This document shows positions 1 to 6,327 of a stretch of DNA of 6,627 nt, one piece after another. The translations under genes were made by a program, and so were the position numbers. The first letter of the stretch is position 1. Each line of letters starts with the position of its first letter. The notes under the pieces are model-generated. The model did no database searches and was not told the origin of the DNA. It was given only the letters and a program-made list of their open reading frames with translations. Source of the stretch: JBJEFI01 sp051873875 (GTDB lineage: Bacteria; Bacillota; Bacilli; Bacillales; Bacillaceae_G); assembly GCA_051873875.1 (NCBI GenBank), contig JBJEFI010000125.1:1-6627 (forward strand), read 5' to 3'.

Positions 1-124
1 TTTTCTATTACTATATGCTTTTTTTATAAATTCGTTTGGGTACTTCATTAGAAAAACAACAATGGTGAATATAAGGTTAGATGTAGATATATGCGATTTG
101 CAAAAGAAATCTCAACTTTTAGCC

Positions 125-162
125 AATAAAAAAAGCTAGACCATTAAAAATAGTCTAGCTTT
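125..162 (-). terminator. Intrinsic terminator of leuS
   Basis: A 10-bp perfect inverted repeat (AAAGCTAGAC at 132-141 and GTCTAGCTTT at 153-162) encloses an 11-nt loop. Read on the minus strand it is followed by a run of seven T and then ATT (down to 125). It begins 6 nt after the leuS stop codon, so it is the expected rho-independent terminator. On the plus strand the 3' side lacks a real T-run, so it should work mainly for leuS. Confidence 0.93.
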
Positions 163-168
163 CCTTCA

Positions 169-2586
169 TTATCCTACAACAATGTTTACTAATTTGTTTG
201 GAACAACAATTACTTTGCGAATTGTTTTTCCTTCTGTATGTTCTTTTACGTTTGCGTTAGCAAATGCAATTTCTTCTAATGCTTCTTTCGAAGAATCTTT
301 TGGTGCTTTTAATTTCGCACGTACTTTACCATTTACTTGAACAACTAAGTTAATTTCGTCTTCTACTAACTTAGATTCGTCAGCAACTGGCCATGCTACA
401 TAAGAAATACTTTCTTCATGACCTAGACGTGCCCATAATTCTTCACCTAAGTGTGGTGCAAATGGTGCTAATAATTGTACGAATCCTTCCATACAATACT
501 TCGGTAATACATCTGTTTTGTATGCTGCATTAACGAATACCATTAATTGAGAAATTGCTGTGTTAAAGCGAATTCCTTCAATGTCTTCTGTTACTTTTTT
601 CACTGTTTGGTGATAGATTTTTTCAAGTTCTGCATTGTCTGCGCCCTCTTTAATTTTTGGATTAATAATGTCGTTATCTCCTAAGAATAAACGATGTACA
701 CGGTCTAAGAAACGACGTGCTCCATCTAATCCATCTTCACTCCAAGCAATGGAAGCGTCTAATGGTCCCATAAACATTTCGTATACACGTAATGTATCTG
801 CACCATGTGAATTTACGATATCATCTGGATTTACTACATTTCCTTTTGATTTCGACATTTTCTCATTATTAGAACCTAAAATCATCCCTTGGTTAAATAA
901 TTTTTGGAATGGCTCTTTTGTTGGGACTACGCCGATATCATATAAGAATTTATGCCAAAAGCGTGCATATAATAAATGAAGTACGGCATGCTCTGCTCCA
1001 CCGATATAAATATCGATTGGTAACCATTGTTTTAATTTTTCTGGGTCAGCTAATGCTTCATTGTTATGCGGATCGATATAACGTAAATAATACCAGCAGC
1101 TTCCGCCCCATTGTGGCATTGTATTTGTTTCACGACGACCTTTCTTACCTGTTACTGGGTCTACTACGTTTAACCACTCTTCTGCATTGGCAAGTGGTGA
1201 TTCACCTGTACCAGATGGACGAATGTTATCCATTTTTGGTAAGACAACTGGTAATTGATCTTCTGGAACGGCTGTCATTGTGCCATCTTCCCAATGAATC
1301 ATTGGAATTGGCTCACCCCAATAACGTTGGCGAGAGAATAACCAATCACGTAAACGATATGTTACTTTACGTTGACCAGCATGTGTTGCTTCTAACCAGT
1401 CAATCATTTTTGTCATTGCTTCTTCTTTGTTTAAGCCATTTAAAAATGCTGAGTTTACGTGTGGACCGTCTTCTGTATAAGCAGCTTCTTCGATGTTTCC
1501 ACCTTGTAATACTTCAACAATCGGTAATTCGAATTTTTTCGCAAATTCATAGTCACGCTCATCATGAGCAGGAACAGCCATAATTGCACCGCTACCGTAA
1601 GATGCTAATACATAGTCAGCAATCCAAATTGGTAATTTCTCACCATTTACTGGGTTCACTGCATATGCACCAGTGAATACACCTGTTTTTTCTTTCGCTA
1701 ATTCTGTACGCTCTAAATCACTCTTTGTTTTCACAGAGTTTACATATGCTTCAACCGCTTCTTTTTGATCAGCTGTTGTAATTTTTTCAACTAATGCATG
1801 CTCTGGTGCTAATACTGTGTAAGTAGCTCCGAAAAGTGTATCAGGACGAGTTGTGAATACAACAAATGATTCATCATGACCGTCAATTTTGAACGTTACT
1901 TCCGCCCCTTCTGAACGACCAATCCAGTTACGTTGCATATCTTTTACGCTTTCTGGCCAGTCTAATTCTTCAAGGTCTTCTAATAAACGATCTGCGTATT
2001 CCGTAATTTTTAATACCCATTGTTTCATTGGGCGACGTTCAACTGGGTGACCCCCACGCTCAGAAAGACCATCGATTACTTCTTCGTTTGCTAAAACTGT
2101 GCCAAGTGCTGGACACCAGTTTACAGGTACTTCATCAACGAATGCTAATCCTTTTTCATATAACTTAATGAAAATCCATTGTGTCCATTTGTAATAATCT
2201 GGATGTGTTGTATTTACTTCACGATCCCAATCATAAGAGAAACCTAACGATTTAATTTGGTTACGGAACGTGTTGATGTTTAACTCTGTAAATTCAGCTG
2301 GGTCATTACCTGTATCTAACGCATATTGCTCAGCTGGTAATCCAAATGCATCCCACCCCATTGGATGTAATACATTGTACCCTTGAGCACGTTTCATACG
2401 AGATAAAATATCTGTTGCCGTATACCCTTCTGGATGTCCTACGTGTAATCCTGCACCTGATGGATATGGAAACATATCTAATGCATAAAATTTTGGTTTG
2501 TCAGCATCTTCAGTTGTTTTAAATGTTTTATTTGCTTCCCAATATTGCTGCCACTTTTTCTCAATTTCTTGATGATTATAAGCCAT
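169..2586 (-). CDS. leuS: Leucyl-tRNA synthetase
   Basis: Cytoplasmic class Ia synthetase that charges tRNA-Leu with leucine using ATP. The 805-residue product is full length for bacterial LeuS. Visible motifs, in order, are the HIGH-type site HVGH (residues 48-51, after YPSGAGL), the CP1 editing-domain threonine-rich motif TTRPDTLFG (245-253, removes misactivated amino acids), the RLRDWLFSRQRYWGEP segment after the editing domain, and KMSKS (576-580, within NEKMSKSKGN). The C-terminus ends with the small tRNA-binding domain (VVQVNGKVRAKL, then IRKVIVVPNKLVNIVVG). I chose the ATG at 2586 (MAYNHQEIEKKW) because AAGGAGG (2601-2595) lies 8 nt upstream and homologues begin M(S/A)(F/Y)NHQEIEKKW; the frame stays open 11 codons further upstream without a better site. 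The gene is monocistronic here, controlled by a T-box leader and closed by a terminator 6 nt downstream. No frameshift or missing motif was seen. Confidence 0.99.
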   Translation of the reverse strand: MAYNHQEIEKKWQQYWEANKTFKTTEDADKPKFYALDMFPYPSGAGLHVGHPEGYTATDILSRMKRAQGYNVLHPMGWDAFGLPAEQYALDTGNDPAEFTELNINTFRNQIKSLGFSYDWDREVNTTHPDYYKWTQWIFIKLYEKGLAFVDEVPVNWCPALGTVLANEEVIDGLSERGGHPVERRPMKQWVLKITEYADRLLEDLEELDWPESVKDMQRNWIGRSEGAEVTFKIDGHDESFVVFTTRPDTLFGATYTVLAPEHALVEKITTADQKEAVEAYVNSVKTKSDLERTELAKEKTGVFTGAYAVNPVNGEKLPIWIADYVLASYGSGAIMAVPAHDERDYEFAKKFELPIVEVLQGGNIEEAAYTEDGPHVNSAFLNGLNKEEAMTKMIDWLEATHAGQRKVTYRLRDWLFSRQRYWGEPIPMIHWEDGTMTAVPEDQLPVVLPKMDNIRPSGTGESPLANAEEWLNVVDPVTGKKGRRETNTMPQWGGSCWYYLRYIDPHNNEALADPEKLKQWLPIDIYIGGAEHAVLHLLYARFWHKFLYDIGVVPTKEPFQKLFNQGMILGSNNEKMSKSKGNVVNPDDIVNSHGADTLRVYEMFMGPLDASIAWSEDGLDGARRFLDRVHRLFLGDNDIINPKIKEGADNAELEKIYHQTVKKVTEDIEGIRFNTAISQLMVFVNAAYKTDVLPKYCMEGFVQLLAPFAPHLGEELWARLGHEESISYVAWPVADESKLVEDEINLVVQVNGKVRAKLKAPKDSSKEALEEIAFANANVKEHTEGKTIRKVIVVPNKLVNIVVG

Positions 2587-2708
2587 TTTTATTTCCTCCT
2601 TCTTTCCTCTATATAACAATGATTTCTCCTTTAGTGTTGACAGGGATAAAGTAAAACTTACCAGCAGTAGACGTTTTCTTTCTTCTACAAATGATCAGTT
2701 GAACCAAA

Positions 2709-2744
2709 CGGGTCCTTAAGAACTTCTTAATGTTCATTAGGCCG
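2709..2744 (-). repeat. Hairpin/dyad in the leuS leader after the T-box terminator
   Basis: The 169 nt between the T-box terminator and the leuS start codon contain an imperfect hairpin on the minus strand: CGG+CCTAATGAAC (2744-2732) with GTTCTTAAGG+CCG (2723-2709), eight of ten inner pairs, loop ATTAAGAA. The same stretch holds a perfect 15-bp DNA dyad TTAAGAA-C-TTCTTAA (2716-2730) overlapping TAATG-TT-CATTA (2728-2739). It is followed by TTTGG rather than a T-run, so it is not a convincing terminator. Its role is unknown: mRNA stability, processing, or a protein-binding site are all possible. Confidence 0.5.
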
Positions 2745-2755
2745 GGATAGACAAC

Positions 2756-2790
2756 AAAAAACCCCTCATCCCAAGAATAGGGACGAGAGG
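2756..2790 (-). terminator. T-box attenuator terminator
   Basis: Minus-strand stem CCTCTCGTCCC (2790-2780) pairs with GGGATGAGGGG (2772-2762), 11 pairs including two G-U, with a 7-nt loop TATTCTT and then TTTTTT (2761-2756). It lies 15 nt after the T-box sequence, and its 5' arm carries the CGTCCC needed for the competing antiterminator. It is the regulated terminator of the leuS leader. Confidence 0.95.
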
Positions 2791-3022
2791 TTATTATTTA
2801 ACATTCCCGCGGTACCACCCACATTAGTATGCACAAAGACATACTCGCTTAATCCTGTAACGTAGGGGATACGGCAATCCTTAATCAGCATTTGCTTTTC
2901 ACAATTGCAACTACAAGGTGAGTTCATGAAATAACTTAGTTTGACTTCCACCAACCGTCAACTCTCTGTGCTCGTTCTTTTCACTACTAGTCCTTATCAT
3001 CGTTTTTTATAAAATTCAATTA
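2756..3022 (-). ncRNA. T-box riboswitch, Leu-specific (CUC specifier)
   Basis: The leader of leuS senses uncharged tRNA-Leu and antiterminates transcription when charging falls. The diagnostic T-box sequence GGGTGGTACCGCGG is at 2820-2807; its TGGT (2817-2814) pairs with the tRNA acceptor end NCCA, and the variable T fits the A discriminator of tRNA-Leu. The Stem I elements include GGACTAGTAGTG and the ACAGAGAG/GGTTGGTGGAAG region. The specifier loop reads ATGAACTCACC, giving CTC (2922-2920), a leucine codon, at the usual GAA-NNN-A position. A stem III-like hairpin AGTATG(2845-2840)/CATACT(2831-2826) precedes the T-box. The antiterminator would use GGG upstream of TGGT and CGTCCC of the terminator 5' arm. 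The start position is approximate and is set from the promoter. A 62-codon open frame inside this region is not a gene. Confidence 0.97.
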
Positions 3023-3028
3023 CAAGTA

Positions 3029-3057
3029 ATTCTAAAACATTCCAGCTATCATGTCAA
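3029..3057 (-). promoter_or_regulatory. SigA promoter of leuS
   Basis: Perfect -35 TTGACA (3057-3052), 17-bp spacer, and -10 TAGAAT (3034-3029) on the minus strand, placing the transcript start near 3022, just ahead of T-box Stem I. The -35 box is about 37 bp from the divergent -35-like box of the aadK operon, so the two promoters lie back to back. Confidence 0.9.
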
Positions 3058-3093
3058 CGCTATACAAAGGTCACCAGCACCCATTTTATTTTC

Positions 3094-3122
3094 TTTTCAC
3101 TCCCATCAATTAAACGTACAAT
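3094..3122 (+). promoter_or_regulatory. Probable promoter of the aadK-GNAT operon
   Basis: TTTTCA (3094-3099, 4/6 to TTGACA), 17-bp spacer, TACAAT (3117-3122, 5/6 to TATAAT). This gives a leader of roughly 35 nt before the ATG at 3163, which has AAAGGAGGT (3149-3157) six bases upstream. There is no terminator or hairpin in the short leader, so no attenuation is visible. The promoter is moderate in quality and is inferred from sequence only. Confidence 0.6.
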
Positions 3123-3162
3123 ATGATGTATGAATGCTTTCTAATTAGAAAGGAGGTAAATT

Positions 3163-3996
3163 ATGAAAAAAGAAGAACAAATCATAAACGACATCTTAAC
3201 CTTTGCCAAAGAAGAAAATAATGTAAGAGCAGTGATGCTCAATGGTTCTCGCTTAAATATTCATGCACCAAAAGATGAGATGCAAGACTATGATGTTGTT
3301 TTCTTTGTAACACAATTTGAAAAGGAATATTATAAAAAAAATCAAGGTTGGATAAAGCGTTTTGGTGACTTAGTCATGCTCCAACAAAATGAAATCAATG
3401 AAGATTCCTATATCTTTTTAATACAATTTAAAGATGGGTTACGGATTGATTTACGATTTGTAAATATTGATAAAATGAATGCTTGTATACAAGAAGATAC
3501 GTTAAGTAAGATTCTATTAGATAAAGATAACTGTTGCCCTTCTCTCCCTGCTCCTACTGATTGTTGCCATTACGTTCAAAAACCATCACAAAAACAATTT
3601 GATGAATGCATAAATGAACTATGGTGGATTCAAATGAATATTGCCAAAGGAATATGGCGAGATGAATTACCTTACGCTAAATATATGTTTGACGTTATTT
3701 TGATGCAAGAAATAATAACATTAATAAGCTGGAAGATTGGTCTTGAACATGAATGGCAAGTAAATATAGGAAAAGCTGGCAAGTGGTTAAAACGCTATTT
3801 ATCAATAGAAACATATGAACAATTTATAGCCTTATATCCAGGAACAAACTACGAAGAAATGTGGAACTGTCTTTTTAATTGTGGAACTTTTATTCGCCAG
3901 ATTGGACTTGAGGTTGCAGAAAAGTTACATTATGAGTATCCTATGCAAATGGATGAAAATGTAACAGCTTATTTAAAAGAAATAAAAGAGAAATGA
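3163..3996 (+). CDS. aadK: Aminoglycoside 6-adenylyltransferase (AadK/ANT(6) family)
   Basis: Predicted cytosolic nucleotidyltransferase that transfers AMP from ATP to the 6-hydroxyl of streptomycin. The 277-residue length matches the family (B. subtilis AadK is about 284). The nucleotidyltransferase signature is intact: LNGSR (26-30) followed by QDYDVVFFV with Asp42 and Asp44 as metal-binding carboxylates, and a third, Asp96, in GLRIDLRFV. Family landmarks follow: KILLDKD (116-122), the KP..KQFDECINELWWI segment, GKAGKWLKRYLS, and YEEMWNCLFNCGTFIRQ in the helical C-terminal domain. The start is supported by AAAGGAGGT six bases upstream. It is the first gene of a two-gene operon; its TGA stop overlaps the ribosome binding site of the next gene. 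One oddity is a run of cysteines (Cys108, 124, 125, 134, 135). Family membership is firm; streptomycin as substrate is inferred, and the gene may be a chromosomal intrinsic version with weak activity. Confidence 0.9.
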   Translation: MKKEEQIINDILTFAKEENNVRAVMLNGSRLNIHAPKDEMQDYDVVFFVTQFEKEYYKKNQGWIKRFGDLVMLQQNEINEDSYIFLIQFKDGLRIDLRFVNIDKMNACIQEDTLSKILLDKDNCCPSLPAPTDCCHYVQKPSQKQFDECINELWWIQMNIAKGIWRDELPYAKYMFDVILMQEIITLISWKIGLEHEWQVNIGKAGKWLKRYLSIETYEQFIALYPGTNYEEMWNCLFNCGTFIRQIGLEVAEKLHYEYPMQMDENVTAYLKEIKEK

Positions 3997-4006
3997 GGAA
4001 CTAACA

Positions 4007-4453
4007 GTGATTACATATGAGATATTCCCCTTTACAGATGAAAAATTAAAAGATGCTTATAATGTTCGTCGTGCTGTTTTCATTAATGAACAACAAATTG
4101 CGGAAGAGCTTGAAATTGATGAATTAGAACCAGAAGCTATCCATCTAGCCTTATATGATACGAACAAAGCTGTTGGAGCAGGGCGCATTCGTATTTTAGA
4201 AGGTGAGATTGGCAAACTAGAACGCATTTGTATTTTAAAAGAGTATCGAAAACAAGGACTTGGAAAAGTGATTATGGATGCTTTTGAAGCATACGGAGAA
4301 AACCAAGGAATAACAACGTTTAAACTAAATGCCCAAGAAAGTGCCGTTGCCTTTTATAAAAAGCTTGGCTATGTTGTCACTTCTGATATGTTTTATGATG
4401 CAGGTATTCCCCACTATGAAATGAAAAAATACATCGAAACGAAAGAAAGCTAA
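4007..4453 (+). CDS. GNAT-family N-acetyltransferase (YjcF-like)
   Basis: A 148-residue single-domain GNAT protein using acetyl-CoA; the acceptor is unknown. The N-terminal half has the YjcF/ElaA-like pattern VRRAVFINEQ...EEIDELE (LEIDELE here, 35-41), then VGAGRIRI (56-63). Motif A follows, KLERICILKEYRKQGLG (70-86), whose R-x-x-G-x-G (81-86) binds the CoA pyrophosphate, and motif B region LNAQESAVAFYKKLGY (107-122). The end DAGIPHYEM (131-139) is typical of YjcF. It starts at GTG 4007: GAGGAA (3995-4000), overlapping the upstream aadK stop, is 6 nt before it, and the nearby ATG at 4017 is out of frame. The 10-nt gap suggests translational coupling with aadK. It belongs to a GNAT branch not known as aminoglycoside acetyltransferases, so resistance function should not be assumed from context. 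Confidence 0.9.
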   Translation: MITYEIFPFTDEKLKDAYNVRRAVFINEQQIAEELEIDELEPEAIHLALYDTNKAVGAGRIRILEGEIGKLERICILKEYRKQGLGKVIMDAFEAYGENQGITTFKLNAQESAVAFYKKLGYVVTSDMFYDAGIPHYEMKKYIETKES

Positions 4454-4482
4454 ACCTACTATTTGGTAGATTTAGCTTTTTT
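4446..4482 (+). terminator. Terminator between the convergent GNAT and ABC-F genes
   Basis: AAAGCTAAA-C-CTAC (4446-4459) pairs with GTAG-A-TTTAGCTTT (4466-4479): nine plus four pairs around one mismatch, 6-nt loop, ending in TTTTTT (4477-4482) on the plus strand. The GNAT stop codon lies inside the 5' arm. On the minus strand the same hairpin starts 3 nt after the ABC-F stop and is followed by TTTCTTT, so it probably terminates both genes, more strongly on the plus strand. Confidence 0.88.
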
Positions 4483-4484
4483 CA

Positions 4485-6266
4485 TTATCGTTTTAACTGT
4501 TGTTGAATTGCTTCAATTTTTTCGATATCTTGTTCTTCTTGCCCTAACAGATGCAATAGCTCTAGCTCTAATAAATAACGTTGTTCATTATCATCTGTTA
4601 TTGTTTCTTCCTGATCTTTGTTTTCCCATTCTTGATATGTTCCTAAATACGTATTTACCTTGCCATCTTCAATGAACAATACTTTATTGCATAGACGTCG
4701 TAGTAAATAAACATCATGGGAAACGACTAAAATAGCTCCTTTATAATTATCTAACGCTTCTTCAATTTTCTCTCGTGTTTCAATATCTAAATAATTTGTT
4801 GGTTCATCTAAGACGAGTAAATCAGCATCAGAAAAATATAATTTTACAAAAGCAACACGACATTTTTCACCCATACTTAACGTGGATATTTTCTTATACA
4901 CATCCTCTTTTCGGAATAAGAAACAAGCTAGTATCGTTCGTGCTTCACTTTGGGTAATCGCCGAAAGACTCATCACTTCTTCTAAAATAGTTCTATCTTT
5001 CTTTAAATTATCTAGCTCCTGCATAAAATAACTAATTTTCAATTGAGGATGATGAGAAACGGTTCCTTTTGTTGGCTGTAATAACTTTGTGACGATTTTT
5101 AACAGCGTTGTTTTTCCTGATCCATTTTTTCCAACGAGACCAATTCGTTCGCCTCGTTCAATCGTAAACTGAACATCTTTAAACAGAAAATGCTCCTGAT
5201 CATAGGAAAAAGAAACGTGATCCACCTGTACGAATCGGCGTGCGAAAAATGCTTCTCCATCAAAGGCTGTAGAAATTGTCTTCGCCTCCACTGGTCGATC
5301 AATGCTTTCCTTTTCCAATCGCTTTAGCGCTTGTTCCTTCGCTTTATATTTCACCGCTCCCTTTGCCGCTCTTCTCTGGGCAAAAGGGTCACGAACACTT
5401 GCCGCTGCATTTGCTTGTTGATACCAATTTTTATAAATCGCAATCATTTCTCGCAGCTTTTTCTTTTCTTTTTCTTGTTTTTCATATAAGGATTGCTCTG
5501 TTTTTCGTTCATGTTCTTTTTGACATTTATAGAAAGTATAGCCCCCGTGATACACGTTCGTTCCTTTTGGTGTTAACTCAATCGTCGTCGTTGCCACATC
5601 ATCAATAAAAGCCCTATCGTGAGAAATAAACAAGACCGTACCTACAAAACTTTTTAACCATTTCGTTAACCATTGAACGGTTTCCATATCGATATGGTTT
5701 GTTGGCTCATCTAATATTAGAAAACGTGGATTGCCCATTAGTACTCTTGCTAAACCTGCTCTTGTTTTTTGTCCCCCACTTAAGGTATCAAAACATGTAT
5801 CCCACAATTGTTCTGAAATCCCCATTTGTTTTAAATTCCGTTCTACATGTTCTTCCCATTCATAGCCATTCTTTTCAATGTATTGCTGCAAAATGTTGTT
5901 ATAGGCATCGATAATTTCCGTCTTTGCTCCTTCTTCCTCCCAACGTTCAAGTGCATGAGCCAACTTTTTCTTTAAGGAAAATAATTGTTCATTTTGTTGT
6001 TCAACTACTTCTCTAACAGTACATGCATGAAACATCGTTAAATCTTGTTGAAGTACCCCAATGCTTTCCTTTGGAACGTGTAAAGAAAAAGTCCCCTTTG
6101 CAAGTGTAAGATTCCCTAATAACACTTGAATAAGAGATGTTTTGCCAACCCCATTTTGCCCAATTAAGGCAATACGTTGTCCTTCCGTTACTTCAAATGA
6201 AATATTCTCCACTATTTGTTGTCCATTATATTCAATACAGCCTTTATCTATTTTCGCAAGTAACAT
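4485..6266 (-). CDS. ABC-F ATPase, probable antibiotic-resistance ribosome-protection factor
   Basis: Soluble twin-ATPase ABC protein without membrane domains, 593 residues. ABC-F factors bind the ribosomal E-site and reach toward the peptidyl-transferase centre; resistance members displace lincosamides, pleuromutilins, streptogramin A or macrolides. Domain 1 has Walker A GQNGVGKTS (36-44), signature LSGGQKTR (162-169), Walker B FLILDEP with catalytic Glu187, and His216 (ISHD). A charged helical linker (about 247-330) with tip QQANAAASVRDPFAQRRAAKG is the part expected to enter the ribosome. Domain 2 has Walker A GKNGSGKTT (379-387), an altered signature LSMGEKCR (463-470), Walker B LLVLDEP with Glu488, and His517 (VSHD), then an acidic helical tail of about 60 residues. 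I chose ATG 6266 (MLLAKIDKG) with GAAGGGA upstream; the frame opens 14 codons earlier but that start lies inside the leader terminator. The attenuator leader supports the VmlR/Vga-type resistance group; which drug is unknown. ExpZ-like or housekeeping ABC-F are alternatives. Confidence 0.93.
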   Translation of the reverse strand: MLLAKIDKGCIEYNGQQIVENISFEVTEGQRIALIGQNGVGKTSLIQVLLGNLTLAKGTFSLHVPKESIGVLQQDLTMFHACTVREVVEQQNEQLFSLKKKLAHALERWEEEGAKTEIIDAYNNILQQYIEKNGYEWEEHVERNLKQMGISEQLWDTCFDTLSGGQKTRAGLARVLMGNPRFLILDEPTNHIDMETVQWLTKWLKSFVGTVLFISHDRAFIDDVATTTIELTPKGTNVYHGGYTFYKCQKEHERKTEQSLYEKQEKEKKKLREMIAIYKNWYQQANAAASVRDPFAQRRAAKGAVKYKAKEQALKRLEKESIDRPVEAKTISTAFDGEAFFARRFVQVDHVSFSYDQEHFLFKDVQFTIERGERIGLVGKNGSGKTTLLKIVTKLLQPTKGTVSHHPQLKISYFMQELDNLKKDRTILEEVMSLSAITQSEARTILACFLFRKEDVYKKISTLSMGEKCRVAFVKLYFSDADLLVLDEPTNYLDIETREKIEEALDNYKGAILVVSHDVYLLRRLCNKVLFIEDGKVNTYLGTYQEWENKDQEETITDDNEQRYLLELELLHLLGQEEQDIEKIEAIQQQLKR

Positions 6267-6282
6267 ACATACCAATCCCTTC
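6264..6282 (-). promoter_or_regulatory. ABC-F ribosome binding site with two staggered ATGs
   Basis: Minus strand GAAGGGA (6282-6276) is followed by two ATG codons four bases apart. The ATG at 6270 is 6 nt from the GGG but out of frame and stops after eight codons (MYVTCENR, TAA at 6246-6244). The ATG at 6266 is 10 nt away and opens the ABC-F frame. The better-spaced codon is the non-productive one, and both are within the 12-nt segment that can pair with 6344-6333. Confidence 0.7.
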
Positions 6283-6290
6283 AAAAAGTA

Positions 6291-6327
6291 AATAAAATAA
6301 AAAACCACAGAGTGCTCCCTGTGGTTT
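6291..6327 (-). terminator. Leader (attenuator) terminator upstream of ABC-F
   Basis: Minus-strand AAACCACAG (6327-6319) and CTGTGGTTT (6310-6302) form a perfect 9-bp stem with loop GGAGCACT, followed by a T-rich tract TTTTTTATTTTATTT (down to 6291). It lies only 24 nt before the ABC-F start codon and points into the gene, so it is a premature terminator in the gene's own leader rather than the end of another gene. Resistance ABC-F genes such as vmlR are known to have such attenuators. Confidence 0.92.

Noticed and set aside
1..124. Possible gene end or regulatory site left of the leuS terminator
   Set aside because: Only AT-rich sequence with scattered stops in all frames; no ribosome binding site, hairpin or promoter good enough to report.
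635..1583. Plus-strand open frames of 114 and 224 codons inside leuS
   Set aside because: They run antisense to a complete, motif-rich leuS, lack ribosome binding sites and encode low-complexity Leu/His-rich sequence without recognisable domains.
2587..2619. Longer leuS start 11 codons upstream
   Set aside because: The extension MLYRGKKEEIK contains the AAGGAGG ribosome binding site of the true start and has no homology to LeuS N-termini.
2766..2954. 62-codon minus-strand open frame
   Set aside because: It lies wholly within the T-box RNA, including the T-box sequence and specifier loop, so the conservation there is structural, not coding.
4463..5914. Several 60-110 codon frames on both strands within the ABC-F gene
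   Set aside because: All are shadows of a complete ABC-F coding sequence with both ATPase domains intact.
6267..6308. ABC-F start 14 codons upstream (GTG at 6308)
   Set aside because: It would begin inside the 3' arm of the leader terminator and add a hydrophobic stretch encoded by the T-tract; the MLLAKID start has its own ribosome binding site and fits the family.
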